Of a DNA stretch of 37,935 bases, positions 17,572 to 25,782 are shown piece after piece. A model generated the notes under the pieces. It searched no databases. It had not been told where the DNA came from and saw nothing but the letters and a program-made list of their open reading frames with translations. Numbering within the stretch: the stretch's first letter is position 1; every line of letters starts with the position of its first letter. Position numbers and translations under genes: made by a program. Source of the stretch: Betaproteobacteria bacterium HGW-Betaproteobacteria-6 (GTDB lineage: Bacteria > Pseudomonadota > Gammaproteobacteria > Burkholderiales > Rhodocyclaceae); assembly GCA_002842145.1 (NCBI GenBank), contig PHCF01000064.1, forward strand, positions 1-37,935, read 5' to 3'.

Positions 17572-19134
17572 CTATTTTTTCCAGGCATCCGCCTGGACCA
17601 GCGAATCTTCCCGCCAGGCTTCGCGCGCGGCCTGATTGGCCACCCAGTTGGGCAGGAAGGTGAAAGCCTCGTCGAGCAGGTGGGGCGTGTGGCGACCCGG
17701 CGAATAGCGCTGCGAGCGCTCGAAGTATTCGCGCAAGGCCGGCTTGAAATTGGGGTGAGCGCAATTGTCGATGATCACCTTGGCCCGCTGCTTCGGCGAC
17801 AGGCCTCGCAAATCGGCCAGGCCTTGTTCGGTGACGACGACCTGGACATCGTGCTCGGTGTGGTCGACGTGCGATACCATCGGCACGATGCAGGAAATGC
17901 TGCCCCCCTTGGCGCTCGATGGTGTCATGAAGATGGAAATGAAGGCATTGCGGGCGAAGTCGCCGGAGCCGCCAATGCCGTTCATGATCGAGGTGCCCAT
18001 GATATGGGTCGAATTGACGTTGCCGTAGATGTCGGCTTCGATCAGTCCGTTCATGGCAATAACACCGAGGCGGCGGATCACTTCCGGATGGTTCGAGATT
18101 TCCTGAGGGCGCAGGATGATGCTGTTCTTGAAGCGCGGCAGGTCGGCATTCAGCTCGACCAGCGCATTCGGGCTCAGCGAGAACGAGGTGGCCGAGGCGC
18201 AGGTCAGTTTGCCCGACTTGATCAGCTCGAGCATGCCATCCTGCAGTACTTCGGTGTAGGCCGTCAGGTTTTCGAAGGGACCGTCCTGCAGGCCGGCCAT
18301 GACCGCGTTGGCAACATTGCCGACGCCCGATTGCAAGGGCAGCAGGTTGGCCGGCAGACGGCCTTTTTTGACTTCGTGCCGGAGGAATTCCAGGATGTGA
18401 CCGGCAATCAGTTGCGAATTGGTGTCCGGCGGCGAGAACGCCGAGTTGCGGTCGGTTTTGTTGGTTTCGATGACGGCGATTACCTTGTCCGGGTCGATCG
18501 CGTAGTACGGTTCGCCGATGCGGTCGTCGGTCTTGAGCAGGGGGATCGGCTTGCGGTGCGGCGGCAGGGCGGTGCCGTAGTAAATGTCGTGCATGCCCTC
18601 GAGGGCGGGGTTCTGCCAGGAATTGACTTCCAGGATGATCTTGTCGGCCTGATCCAGCCAGGTCTTGTTGTTGCCGACCGAGGACGACGGAATCAGCCGC
18701 CCGTCCTCAAGAATGCCGGCGACTTCGACGACGGCAACATCGAGTTTGCCGAGGAAGCCGCCCCAGACGAACTGGGCGACATGCGACAGGTGAATGTCGA
18801 TGTACTCCATCTCGCCGGCGTTGATCCGTTTGCGGCAGGTCGGGTCGGACTGATAGGGCAGACGCATCTCGATGCCATCGACCATGGCCAGCGCGCCGTC
18901 GAGTTCCGGTGCCGTCGAAGCCCCGGTCCACACGCCAATCTTGAATTTTTGCCCGTGCAGGTTGGCATCCATGATGCGCTTGGCCAGCGCCGTGGGAACC
19001 AGTTTCGGATAGCCTGCTCCGGTAAAGCCACTCATCCCGACATTGACGCCGGATTGGATGAGATTGGCGGCCTCGTCGGCCGACATGATCTTGCCGCGCA
19101 TGGCGGCATTAAGGATACGTGAACCTCCAACCAT
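17572..19134 (-). CDS. Acetyl-CoA hydrolase/succinate:acetate CoA-transferase family protein
   Basis: This 520-aa protein belongs to the class I CoA-transferase family that includes AarC, ScpC and acetyl-CoA hydrolase Ach1. It exchanges CoA between succinate and acetate or propionate. Visible features are VGMSGFTGAGYPKLVP near the N terminus, the GVGNVANAV loop, AMNGLIEADIYGNVNSTH, GGSGDFARNAF (conserved in the family) and VVVTEQGLADLRGLSP. The length is typical (about 500 aa). The start is the ATG at 19134; GAG is the only weak ribosome-binding site. It is preceded by the terminator of the small lipoprotein gene, so it has its own promoter between 19135 and 19185. It may supply CoA-activated acids to the PHA and central pathways; that is inference. 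Confidence 0.9.
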   Translation of the reverse strand: MVGGSRILNAAMRGKIMSADEAANLIQSGVNVGMSGFTGAGYPKLVPTALAKRIMDANLHGQKFKIGVWTGASTAPELDGALAMVDGIEMRLPYQSDPTCRKRINAGEMEYIDIHLSHVAQFVWGGFLGKLDVAVVEVAGILEDGRLIPSSSVGNNKTWLDQADKIILEVNSWQNPALEGMHDIYYGTALPPHRKPIPLLKTDDRIGEPYYAIDPDKVIAVIETNKTDRNSAFSPPDTNSQLIAGHILEFLRHEVKKGRLPANLLPLQSGVGNVANAVMAGLQDGPFENLTAYTEVLQDGMLELIKSGKLTCASATSFSLSPNALVELNADLPRFKNSIILRPQEISNHPEVIRRLGVIAMNGLIEADIYGNVNSTHIMGTSIMNGIGGSGDFARNAFISIFMTPSSAKGGSISCIVPMVSHVDHTEHDVQVVVTEQGLADLRGLSPKQRAKVIIDNCAHPNFKPALREYFERSQRYSPGRHTPHLLDEAFTFLPNWVANQAAREAWREDSLVQADAWKK

Positions 19135-19185
19135 GTTTCTCGATGCTCCAGTATTGGTTTATCAACAGATGACGGACAAAAAACG

Positions 19186-19216
19186 AATAAAAAAAGAGCC
19201 CGCATAAAGCGGGCTC
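19186..19216 (-). terminator. Intrinsic terminator of the small lipoprotein gene
   Basis: A perfect 8-bp stem (gagcccgc 19196-19203 and gcgggctc 19209-19216, five-base loop) is followed on the minus strand by seven T's. It lies about 125 bases after the lipoprotein stop and insulates the CoA-transferase gene downstream. The 126 bases between the stop and the stem hold nothing I can identify. Confidence 0.82.
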
Positions 19217-19342
19217 AATCCAGATCCTAAGCGCATGAAGGTCTGGAGGAGACGGGGCGCAATTTATCAAAGTCGCCGAAAGCCAACGAACGAGTTATTT
19301 TTATTTGATGAATTAGCAGTTCTTAATCATGAGGCCTCTGGC

Positions 19343-19567
19343 TCAACGGGCCGGGGCGCTTTCGCTGGCCGGAACATTTGGCGCGGCGCTATCGGTAGGC
19401 TTGGCTGTTTCTTCCTTGTAGATATTCGGCAATACCGGCGGGGTGGCTGGTGCCGGCAGGGAAGGGGCGGCAACTGCCGGCGGCAGCGCTGCGACGGACT
19501 CATCCTTTTTTCCGCAAGCGGTGAGTGCGACGGCAAGCAGTGCGGCGACGAGCAGTGACTTGTTCAT
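19343..19567 (-). CDS. Small proline/alanine-rich lipoprotein
   Basis: A 74-aa protein has a classical lipoprotein signal: MNKSLLVAALLAVALTAC, with two-residue basic start, hydrophobic core and lipobox LTAC (Cys18). The mature 57 residues are rich in Pro and Ala (AALPPAVAAPSLPAPATPP) and probably unstructured. A ribosome-binding site AAAGG lies eight bases before the ATG. Many Gram-negatives carry such small orphan lipoproteins, and a function cannot be assigned. It is divergent from the LysR-family gene. Confidence 0.72.
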   Translation of the reverse strand: MNKSLLVAALLAVALTACGKKDESVAALPPAVAAPSLPAPATPPVLPNIYKEETAKPTDSAAPNVPASESAPAR

Positions 19568-19700
19568 GGTGATACCTTTCTTTCAGGGAGGTTTTACGGT
19601 TCGACCCGATATCGGCCGAAGCGAAACATTAGTCAGCGCCTTGCCGAGCGGCAAACGACTATTTATGATGCGATGCTTTAGAAGAACTTAAGCATTGGCT

Positions 19701-20669
19701 GTGACCTATCGTCTGCCCCCGCTTTCCGCCATGCGAGCCTTCGAGTCCGCGGCGCGTCACTTGAGCTTCAAGAAGGCGGCCGAGGAAATGCACGTCACGC
19801 CGGCCGCCGTCAGCCAGCAGATCAAGGCTCTGGAAGCCTATCTTGGCGTTTTGCTTTTTCGCCGCCTGACGCGGGCACTGGAAATTACGCCTCAGGGCCG
19901 GGCCATGCTGCCCAAGCTTCGCGAAGGTTTCGATTGCTTCGCCGCCGCCATTGATTGTACCCGCAGTGAAGCCGATGGCGTGCTCACCGTGACAGCCCCG
20001 CCGTCTTTCGCGACACGCTGGCTGGTGCCCCGTTTGCCGCGTTTTTCACAGGCCCATCCGGAAGTCGAGTTGCGCCTGTCAAGTCGCGGCGACAGTGTCG
20101 ACCGGCGGGGTGAAACATTGTTGCTCGACAATGAGCGCAGCGACCTGCGCGAAGCGGGCAGCATGCTCGCCATTCGTTATGGCACCGGCAATTATCCCGG
20201 CCTTCAGGTCGAGCAAATCTTCGCGCCGGACTGGGTGCCGGTATGCAGCCCGAGGCTGATCAGTACCGAGCGTCCGCTGGCCATTCCGCAGGATCTGGCG
20301 CGGCACGTGCTGATCCATGATGAAACCATCCGCGACGAAGAAGGCCAGCCAGGTTGGCAGGAATGGCTGGCCTGCGCCGGGGTGAGCAACGTCGACGCCG
20401 AGCGCGGGACACGGTTTTCAAATGCCGTCCTCGCCGTAGAAGCTGCACTCGACGGGCAGGGGGTGGCTCTGGCGCTTAAACCGCTGGTCGAAGCAGATGT
20501 GGCGGCCGGACGGTTGATCGTGCCGTTCGAGATCGCCGTGCCGTCGCCCTTCGGCTATTTTCTGGTGATGCGCAAGGCGGTTGCCCAGCGTAATTCGGTC
20601 GCCGCATTCCGTCGCTGGCTCCTCGACGAGGCCCTAGCAGTTAAGCCAAACTGGCCGGCAGGCGTATAA
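19701..20669 (+). CDS. LysR-family transcriptional regulator (GcvA-like)
   Basis: A 322-aa regulator starts at the GTG at 19701 (MTYRLPPLSAMRAFESAARH). A TTG two codons earlier is an alternative. The N-terminal winged helix-turn-helix is clear (SFKKAAEEMHVTPAAVSQQIKALEAYLG), followed by a substrate-binding domain with FATRWLVPRLPRFSQAHPEVELRL, the pattern of the GcvA/AmpR subgroup. The ligand is unknown. LysR proteins usually act on a divergent neighbour, which here is the small lipoprotein gene across a 133-base gap, but no T-N11-A site is obvious. Confidence 0.9.
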   Translation: MTYRLPPLSAMRAFESAARHLSFKKAAEEMHVTPAAVSQQIKALEAYLGVLLFRRLTRALEITPQGRAMLPKLREGFDCFAAAIDCTRSEADGVLTVTAPPSFATRWLVPRLPRFSQAHPEVELRLSSRGDSVDRRGETLLLDNERSDLREAGSMLAIRYGTGNYPGLQVEQIFAPDWVPVCSPRLISTERPLAIPQDLARHVLIHDETIRDEEGQPGWQEWLACAGVSNVDAERGTRFSNAVLAVEAALDGQGVALALKPLVEADVAAGRLIVPFEIAVPSPFGYFLVMRKAVAQRNSVAAFRRWLLDEALAVKPNWPAGV

Positions 20670-20699
20670 TCCGCGCCTTTCTCAAGTAGCAGAACCCCC

Positions 20700-21467
20700 G
20701 TGAGTACTCTTTCCTGGATCATTGCAGTTTCGCTGGCCGGCGGCGCCTTGAGCGTGCTTGCCGCTGCCGCAGTGAGTCTCGCGCTCGGCGCGCACCGGAT
20801 CAGCATGCTGATCTCCTACGCAATCGGTGCCCTGCTTGGTGCGGCTTTTCTGGAAATCCTGCCACATGCGCTGGAACACGGCGATGTGCATCGGACGACG
20901 GGCACCGTGCTGTTCGGCATCATGGCCTTTTTTGTCCTCGAAAAACTGGTCCTTTGGCGCCACTGCCACCACGATCACTGCGAGGCGCACGATGCTCATG
21001 CGCCGGCCCATGATCACGGGCGTTCGGGTTTGCTCATCCTGGTTGGCGACACTTTCCACAATTTTGTCGACGGTATCCTGATTGCCGCAGCCTTTCTTCA
21101 AAGCACCGAGCTGGGCATTGTTACAGCGATGGCCATCATCGCTCATGAAATTCCCCAGGAAGTCGGCGACTACCTGATCCTCCTGCATTCCGGCTACAGC
21201 AAGGTCAGGGCACTCGCCTTCAACCTGCTGTCCAGCCTGGCTACGATGGTCGGTGCCATGCTGGCCTATTTTGCCCTGGCCGAATTGACCGAATGGATTC
21301 CATCGCTGCTCGCCCTGGGCGCAGCCAGCATGATCTATGTCGCGGTGGCCGACCTGATCCCCGGTCTGCACAAGCGTTCGGCGCTCAAGGAGTCGATCCT
21401 GCAGGTGCTATTGATCGGTTCGGGGATCGCCTCGATCGCTATCGTTCAGGCGTTGGTTGGCGAGTGA
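20700..21467 (+). CDS. ZIP-family divalent metal transporter
   Basis: This 255-aa membrane protein starts at a GTG. It has about seven to eight hydrophobic segments and the ZIP-family metal-site motifs: GDTFHNFVDG in the fourth helix and AIIAHEIPQEVGDY in the fifth (HxxxD/N and HExxxE-like). A His-rich cytoplasmic loop (residues about 87-108, CHHDHCEAHDAHAPAHDH) is typical of ZIP transporters and probably binds zinc. It is expected to import or balance Zn2+ or Fe2+ across the inner membrane. Its 3' end overlaps the convergent small membrane gene by 60 bases. Confidence 0.92.
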   Translation: MSTLSWIIAVSLAGGALSVLAAAAVSLALGAHRISMLISYAIGALLGAAFLEILPHALEHGDVHRTTGTVLFGIMAFFVLEKLVLWRHCHHDHCEAHDAHAPAHDHGRSGLLILVGDTFHNFVDGILIAAAFLQSTELGIVTAMAIIAHEIPQEVGDYLILLHSGYSKVRALAFNLLSSLATMVGAMLAYFALAELTEWIPSLLALGAASMIYVAVADLIPGLHKRSALKESILQVLLIGSGIASIAIVQALVGE

Positions 21468-21638
21468 TTTCCGATGCGCCCGGCGCTGTCGCCGGGCCTT
21501 GCTGCCGCCCAGCCAGAGCAGCAATGAACAGGGCATGAGCCCATAAAACAGGAACGAAACGATGCCGGCAACGATGCTGGGTTCGTTGGCGGCAATCAAC
21601 AATGTTACGTAGAGCCAACCGATTGCAACAATGTACAT
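21408..21638 (-). CDS. Small two-helix membrane protein, conserved hypothetical
   Basis: A 76-aa protein begins MYIVAIGWLYVTLLIAANE. Eleven further in-frame codons upstream reach 21671, but the ATG at 21638 fits the hydrophobic start best. Two membrane segments (residues about 1-18 and 22-42) are followed by a basic tail (SKARRQRRAHRKS). Short proteins of this pattern are, as I recall, common and uncharacterised in betaproteobacteria. It is convergent with, and overlaps, the ZIP gene, and is divergent from phaC. Confidence 0.6.
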   Translation of the reverse strand: MYIVAIGWLYVTLLIAANEPSIVAGIVSFLFYGLMPCSLLLWLGGSKARRQRRAHRKSLANQRLNDSDRGDPRTDQ

Positions 21639-21680
21639 AATGGGTGCCTTGAAGAGAGCCTGATTATGCATGCAAATTCA

Positions 21681-21709
21681 TTGACAGCGCCGAATCGGGT
21701 ATGGAGAAT
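21681..21709 (+). promoter_or_regulatory. Probable promoter of the pha operon
   Basis: A perfect -35 TTGACA (21681-21686) is followed after exactly 17 bases by GAGAAT (21704-21709, four of six matches to TATAAT with the key A and T kept). Transcription would start near 21716. This places the first in-frame ATG of phaC (21701) inside the promoter and favours translation from the ATG at 21752. A TGCATGCA palindrome lies at 21667-21674, just upstream. Confidence 0.5.
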
Positions 21710-21751
21710 CCAAAGGCTCAAACCCCGACAACACTAGAGACGAGTCTTCCC

Positions 21752-23386
21752 ATGGCGCAGGGATCGAACAATAACGACGCATTCGCGGGTTCTGCCGCTC
21801 AGTTCATGCAGGTGACCGAACTGCAAAAGCAGTTCATGGATCAGCAGATGTCGCTTTGGCAGGCTGTGCTGAACAAAAAGCCCGGACAGGATCCGGCCTT
21901 CAAGGTGGCTCCCGAACCAGGGGACCGCCGTTTCTCGGCGCCTGAGTGGAAAGAAAGCCCGATCTACGATTACCTGCATCAAGCCTATTTGCTCAACACC
22001 CAGTATCTCAAGCAGGTCGTCGAAGTGATTCCGGCCGAGGATGCAAAATCCAAGGAACGCATGCGCTTCCTGGCTCGTCAGATGGCTGATGCCATGGCAC
22101 CGTCCAATTTCGCTGCGACGAATCCCGAATTCATCAAGCTGGCACTGGAAACCAAAGGCCAAAGCATCACCGATGGCATCAACAACCTGATCAAGGATTT
22201 TGAGAAGGGTCGCATTTCGATGACCGACGAATCGGTTTTCGAGGTCGGCAGGAATATCGCGACGACGGAGGGTGCCGTTGTCTACGAAAACGAGTTGATG
22301 CAGCTTATCCAGTATGCGCCACTCACGCCCAAGGTTGGCACGCGGCCGCTGGTCGTCGTGCCGCCGTGCATCAACAAGTTTTACATCATGGACCTGCAAC
22401 CGGACAATTCGCTGATCCGCTTCATGGTCGAGCAGGGCAACACGGTCTTTCTGGTTTCCTGGCGCAATCCGAAAGATGATCTTGGCCATGCCAGCTGGGA
22501 TGATTATCTCGAAAACGGCCCGATCGCCGCGTTACGTGTTGCCCGCGAAATCACCAAGGTCAAGCAGGTGAATGCGCTGGGCTTCTGTGTCGGCGGCACG
22601 ATTTTGACTTCTGCGCTCGCTGTTCTCAAGGCACGCGGTGAGAATCCGGTCGCCTCGCTGACCTTGCTCACGACGCTGCTGGATTTTTCAGACACTGGCG
22701 AAATCGGCCTGTTTATCGACGAGAAAGGCGTTGCCGCTCGTGAAGGCACCATCGGCAAGGGGGGGCTGTTGCCCGCCCGCGACTTGGCAAATACTTTTTC
22801 CTTTTTACGTGCCAACGATCTGGTCTGGAACTACGTTACCGGCAATTACCTGAAAGGGCAGAAGCCGCAGGCTTTCGACTTGCTGTACTGGAATTCCGAT
22901 TCGACCAACCTGCCGGGTCCGTTTGCCTGCTGGTACATGCGCAACATGTACCTGGAAAACAACCTGCGCGTGCCGGGCAAGCTGGATATGTGCGGGACCA
23001 GGGTCGATCTTGGTCAGCTTGATATGCCGGTTTACCTGCTGGCAACGCGTGAGGACCACATCGTGCCCTGGCATTCGGCCTATCAAAGCACGCGCCTTCT
23101 CGGTGGCAAGGCCCGGTTCGTCCTGGGCGCTTCGGGGCACATTGCCGGCGTGATCAATCCGGTCAGCAAGAACAAGCGCAGCTATTGGGTCAATGAAGAT
23201 GTGAAAAACGATGCCGAGGGGTGGTTGACCGTGGCCGAAGAGAGGAAGGGAAGCTGGTGGGCCGACTGGGCTGACTGGCTCAAACCGTTGTCGGGAGAAC
23301 AGCGGGCGCCGCGTAAACCGGGGAATGCCAAATACAAGCCGATCGAACCGGCACCGGGCAGATACGTCAAGGAACGCGCGGTATAA
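21752..23386 (+). CDS. phaC: Class I polyhydroxyalkanoate synthase
   Basis: PhaC polymerises (R)-3-hydroxyacyl-CoA, mainly 3-hydroxybutyryl-CoA, into PHA at the granule surface. The 544-aa form from the ATG at 21752 is preferred because the upstream ATG (21701, 561 aa) lies within a likely promoter. The lipase-like box GFCVGGT carries the nucleophilic Cys (about residue 279). The catalytic Asp is in REDHIVPW and the His in GASGHIAGVINP. The N-terminal half carries TDESVFEVGRNIATTEGAVV and PPCINKFYIMDLQP as in Cupriavidus necator PhaC, and the protein ends APGRYVKERAV like that enzyme. Two phaB genes follow at 23 and 47 bases. No phaA thiolase is in the window. Confidence 0.96.
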   Translation: MAQGSNNNDAFAGSAAQFMQVTELQKQFMDQQMSLWQAVLNKKPGQDPAFKVAPEPGDRRFSAPEWKESPIYDYLHQAYLLNTQYLKQVVEVIPAEDAKSKERMRFLARQMADAMAPSNFAATNPEFIKLALETKGQSITDGINNLIKDFEKGRISMTDESVFEVGRNIATTEGAVVYENELMQLIQYAPLTPKVGTRPLVVVPPCINKFYIMDLQPDNSLIRFMVEQGNTVFLVSWRNPKDDLGHASWDDYLENGPIAALRVAREITKVKQVNALGFCVGGTILTSALAVLKARGENPVASLTLLTTLLDFSDTGEIGLFIDEKGVAAREGTIGKGGLLPARDLANTFSFLRANDLVWNYVTGNYLKGQKPQAFDLLYWNSDSTNLPGPFACWYMRNMYLENNLRVPGKLDMCGTRVDLGQLDMPVYLLATREDHIVPWHSAYQSTRLLGGKARFVLGASGHIAGVINPVSKNKRSYWVNEDVKNDAEGWLTVAEERKGSWWADWADWLKPLSGEQRAPRKPGNAKYKPIEPAPGRYVKERAV

Positions 23387-23409
23387 AAACTTCTCGAGAG
23401 GGTATAACA

Positions 23410-24150
23410 ATGTCGCGAGTTGCACTGGTTACTGGAGGAATGGGCGGTCTTGGCGAAGCCGTCTGCATCAAGCTGGCCGCACTGGGTTTCAAGGTCGTCA
23501 CGACCTATTCGCCAGGTAATGCCAAGGTTCAGGATTGGCTCAAGGGAATGAACAACATGGGCTACGGCTTCAAGGCCTACCCGTGCGATGTGACCGATTT
23601 CGAATCGGCTCGTGCTTGTGTCGAAACGGTCACCAAGGAGATCGGCCCGGTCGATGTGCTGGTCAACAATGCCGGCATTACCCGTGACATGACTTTCAAG
23701 AAGATGACCAAGGGCGACTGGGATGCAGTCATTCACACCAACCTCGATTCGGTTTTCAACATGACCAAGCAGGTCATGGACGGCATGGTCGAGCGCAAGT
23801 GGGGGCGTATCATCAACGTCGGGTCGGTCAATGGCCAGAAGGGCGCCTTCGGGCAGACCAATTATTCGGCCGCCAAGGCCGGCATGCATGGTTTCACCAA
23901 GGCGCTGGCTTTGGAAGTCGCTAAGCAGGGCGTGACGGTCAATACCATTTCTCCGGGTTACATAGGCACCAAGATGGTGACCGCCATCCCGCAGGAAATT
24001 CTCGATTCAAAAATTCTGCCGCAGATCCCGGTCAATCGACTGGGCAAGCCGGAAGAAATCGCCGGCCTTGTCGCTTACCTCGCTTCCGACGAAGCGGCGT
24101 TCGTGACCGGGGCCAATATTTCCATCAACGGCGGCCAGCACATGTACTGA
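23410..24150 (+). CDS. phaB: Acetoacetyl-CoA reductase, first copy
   Basis: This 246-aa short-chain dehydrogenase reduces acetoacetyl-CoA to (R)-3-hydroxybutyryl-CoA with NADPH, supplying PhaC. It has the Rossmann motif VTGGMGGLGEA, the NNAG motif at VLVNNAGITRD, the catalytic Ser in VGSVNGQKG and Tyr/Lys in TNYSAAKAG (YxxxK), and ends SINGGQHMY. A GAGAGGG ribosome-binding site precedes the ATG. It is clearly paralogous to the next gene; both keep all active-site residues. Confidence 0.94.
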   Translation: MSRVALVTGGMGGLGEAVCIKLAALGFKVVTTYSPGNAKVQDWLKGMNNMGYGFKAYPCDVTDFESARACVETVTKEIGPVDVLVNNAGITRDMTFKKMTKGDWDAVIHTNLDSVFNMTKQVMDGMVERKWGRIINVGSVNGQKGAFGQTNYSAAKAGMHGFTKALALEVAKQGVTVNTISPGYIGTKMVTAIPQEILDSKILPQIPVNRLGKPEEIAGLVAYLASDEAAFVTGANISINGGQHMY

Positions 24151-24197
24151 TCGCTGCAGTTTTACCCCGCTCTATTTAACAACAGGAAGGAATAACT

Positions 24198-24941
24198 ATG
24201 ACTCAACGTGTTGCTCTCGTTACCGGCGCTATGGGTGGTCTTGGAACCGCTATCTGTCAGGAACTGGCCAAGGCTGGCCACAAGGTGGTCGCTTCTTACC
24301 ACCCGCAATTCGACAACAAGGATGCTTGGCTGGCCGAAATGGCTGAAGCCGGCTTCAAGGATTTCGTCTGTGTTGCCGGTGACGTTTCGTCGCTGGAAGA
24401 CTGCCAGAAGATGGTTGCCGAAGCTGAAGCCGCTTGCGGTCAGGTCGACATCCTCGTGAACAATGCCGGTATCACCCGTGACCGCATGTTCGCCAAGATG
24501 GAAAAGGACGGCTGGGATGCAGTCATCGCCACCAACCTGACCTCGCTGTTCAACATGACCAAGCAAGTTTCCGCCAAGATGGCCGAGCGCGGCTGGGGTC
24601 GCATCATCAACATCTCGTCCGTCAATGGCGTCAAGGGTCAGGCTGGCCAGACCAACTACTCCGCTGCCAAGGCTGGCGTGATCGGCTTCTCCAAGGCACT
24701 GGCTGCCGAACTGGCCGCCAAGGGCGTGACGGTTAACGCCATTTGCCCGGGCTATGTTGCCACCAAGATGGTCATGGCGATCAAGCCGGAAGTGCTGCAG
24801 TCCATCATCGACACCGTGCCGATGAAGCGTCTGGCCAAGCCGGAAGAAATCGGTGGCGCCTGCGCCTACCTGGCTTCCGATCTGGCTGCCTTCATGACCG
24901 GCGCCACGATGAACATCAACGGCGGTCTGTACTACCAGTAA
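24198..24941 (+). CDS. phaB: Acetoacetyl-CoA reductase, second copy
   Basis: This 247-aa paralogue of the preceding gene has the same active-site set: VTGAMGGLGTA, NNAGITRD, SSVNG, TNYSAAKAG and INGGLYYQ. It is preceded by a strong AAGGA ribosome-binding site. Codons are visibly more uniform than in the first copy (GCT/GCC for Ala, AAG for Lys, CTG for Leu), suggesting higher expression. The strong terminator at 25003-25030 ends the phaC-phaB-phaB unit. Alternatively it could serve another 3-ketoacyl-CoA or ketoacyl-ACP substrate, but the context favours PHA synthesis. Confidence 0.92.
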   Translation: MTQRVALVTGAMGGLGTAICQELAKAGHKVVASYHPQFDNKDAWLAEMAEAGFKDFVCVAGDVSSLEDCQKMVAEAEAACGQVDILVNNAGITRDRMFAKMEKDGWDAVIATNLTSLFNMTKQVSAKMAERGWGRIINISSVNGVKGQAGQTNYSAAKAGVIGFSKALAAELAAKGVTVNAICPGYVATKMVMAIKPEVLQSIIDTVPMKRLAKPEEIGGACAYLASDLAAFMTGATMNINGGLYYQ

Positions 24942-25002
24942 GCCGAACAGTATTGTGGGGTTCGGCGCTGAATATTGCCGAATTTCCGCAATGCAACAGG
25001 AA

Positions 25003-25030
25003 CGGGCGCCCTAAAGCGCCCGTTTTTTTT
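25003..25030 (+). terminator. Intrinsic terminator of the phaCBB operon
   Basis: A 7-bp perfect stem (cgggcgc 25003-25009 and gcgcccg 25016-25022) is followed directly by eight T's. It lies 62 bases after the second phaB stop. The -10 box of phaR begins three bases after the T-tract, so the terminator and the phaR promoter are interlaced. Confidence 0.9.
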
Positions 25031-25032
25031 GT

Positions 25033-25038
25033 TATAAT
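25033..25038 (+). promoter_or_regulatory. -10 box of the phaR promoter
   Basis: A perfect TATAAT lies 39 bases before the phaR ATG. The corresponding -35 region (about 25010-25015) falls in the loop and 5' arm of the phaCBB terminator and is not recognisable, so strength is uncertain. The sequence TTGCGCTGCA just downstream is a loose dyad that could be an autoregulatory PhaR site, but it does not match CTGC-N3-GCAG. Confidence 0.45.
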
Positions 25039-25076
25039 GTTGCGCTGCACACAAACCTGTCCTGAAGGATCAAAGC

Positions 25077-25641
25077 ATGACGGAACCGGTACGCCTGATC
25101 AAGAAATACCCCAATCGTCGTCTTTACGATATACGATACCAAGACGAGCGCGTACATCACGCTGGGTGACGTGAAGGAACTGGTCCTCAAGTTTGAGGTG
25201 TTCAAGGTCCTTGATGCCAAGACTGATGAAGACCTGACGCGCAGTATCCTGCTCCAGATCATCCTTGAAGAAGAGTCGGGCGGCATGCCGCTGTTTTCGA
25301 GTGAGCTGCTTTCGGGCTTCATCCGCTTCTACGGCAGCACGATGCAGGGCATGCTCGGCAAGTATCTGGAAAACAACATGAAGACCTTCGTCGATTTCCA
25401 GGGCAAGTTGCAGGAACAGTCGAAGACCATGTACGGCCCTAATGGCGGCGACAATACCCACATGCAGACGGATTTCTGGAACCAGTTCCTGAACTTCCAG
25501 CAGCCGGCCATGCAGAACATGATGACTGCCTATATGGATCAGTCAAAAAAAATGTTTCAGTCGATGCAGGACCAGATGCAAAACCAGACGCGGACCATGT
25601 TCACGGGTTTTCAGTACAACCCGGGCGACAAGCCCGAGTAA
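25077..25641 (+). pseudogene. phaR: PHA synthesis regulator PhaR, frameshifted by a 7-bp duplication
   Basis: PhaR normally represses phasin and PHA genes and is released on binding nascent PHA granules. The ATG at 25077 has a GAAGGA ribosome-binding site and opens MTEPVRLIKKYPNRRLYD, the classic PhaR DNA-binding start. At codon 18 the heptamer TACGATA is repeated in tandem (25125-25138), shifting the frame. Translation then stops at the TGA at 25167 after 30 aa. Removing one copy restores YDTKTSAYITLGDVKELVLKF and a 185-aa product, the normal family length, with the rest of the gene intact to PDKPE-like codons at 25641. A GTG at 25171, one base after the TGA, could allow reinitiation of a 156-aa form lacking the first part of the DNA-binding domain. 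Strain mutation, reversible slippage or sequencing error are all possible. Confidence 0.92.
25125..25138 (+). repeat. 7-bp tandem duplication (TACGATA)x2 within phaR
   Basis: Two exact adjacent copies of TACGATA, at 25125-25131 and 25132-25138. The unit is not a multiple of three, so the second copy breaks the phaR frame. One copy gives a perfect family-like protein. Confidence 0.95.
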
Positions 25642-25649
25642 GCGTCGCT

Positions 25650-25669
25650 CCGGGCAGTGCTCTGCCCGG
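25650..25669 (+). terminator. Probable terminator of phaR
   Basis: A perfect 8-bp stem (ccgggcag 25650-25657 and ctgcccgg 25662-25669) with a four-base loop lies eight bases after the phaR stop. It is followed by TTCAATCTGC, so the U-tract is poor and termination may be partial or Rho-assisted. Confidence 0.5.
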
Positions 25670-25782
25670 TTCAATCTGCTTCGGCAGTATTTCAAATTTC
25701 ACCGATATTTCTGGTTGACCGTGGTATTCCCGGCAACCGTATGAGCCATGGTCTCATGGCTGGGCTATCCGAGCTTGGTTGA

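Noticed and set aside
17512..19122. 536-aa plus-strand ORF opposite the CoA-transferase gene
   Set aside because: The minus-strand product is an obvious family member. The plus-strand translation is low-complexity and lacks a ribosome-binding site.
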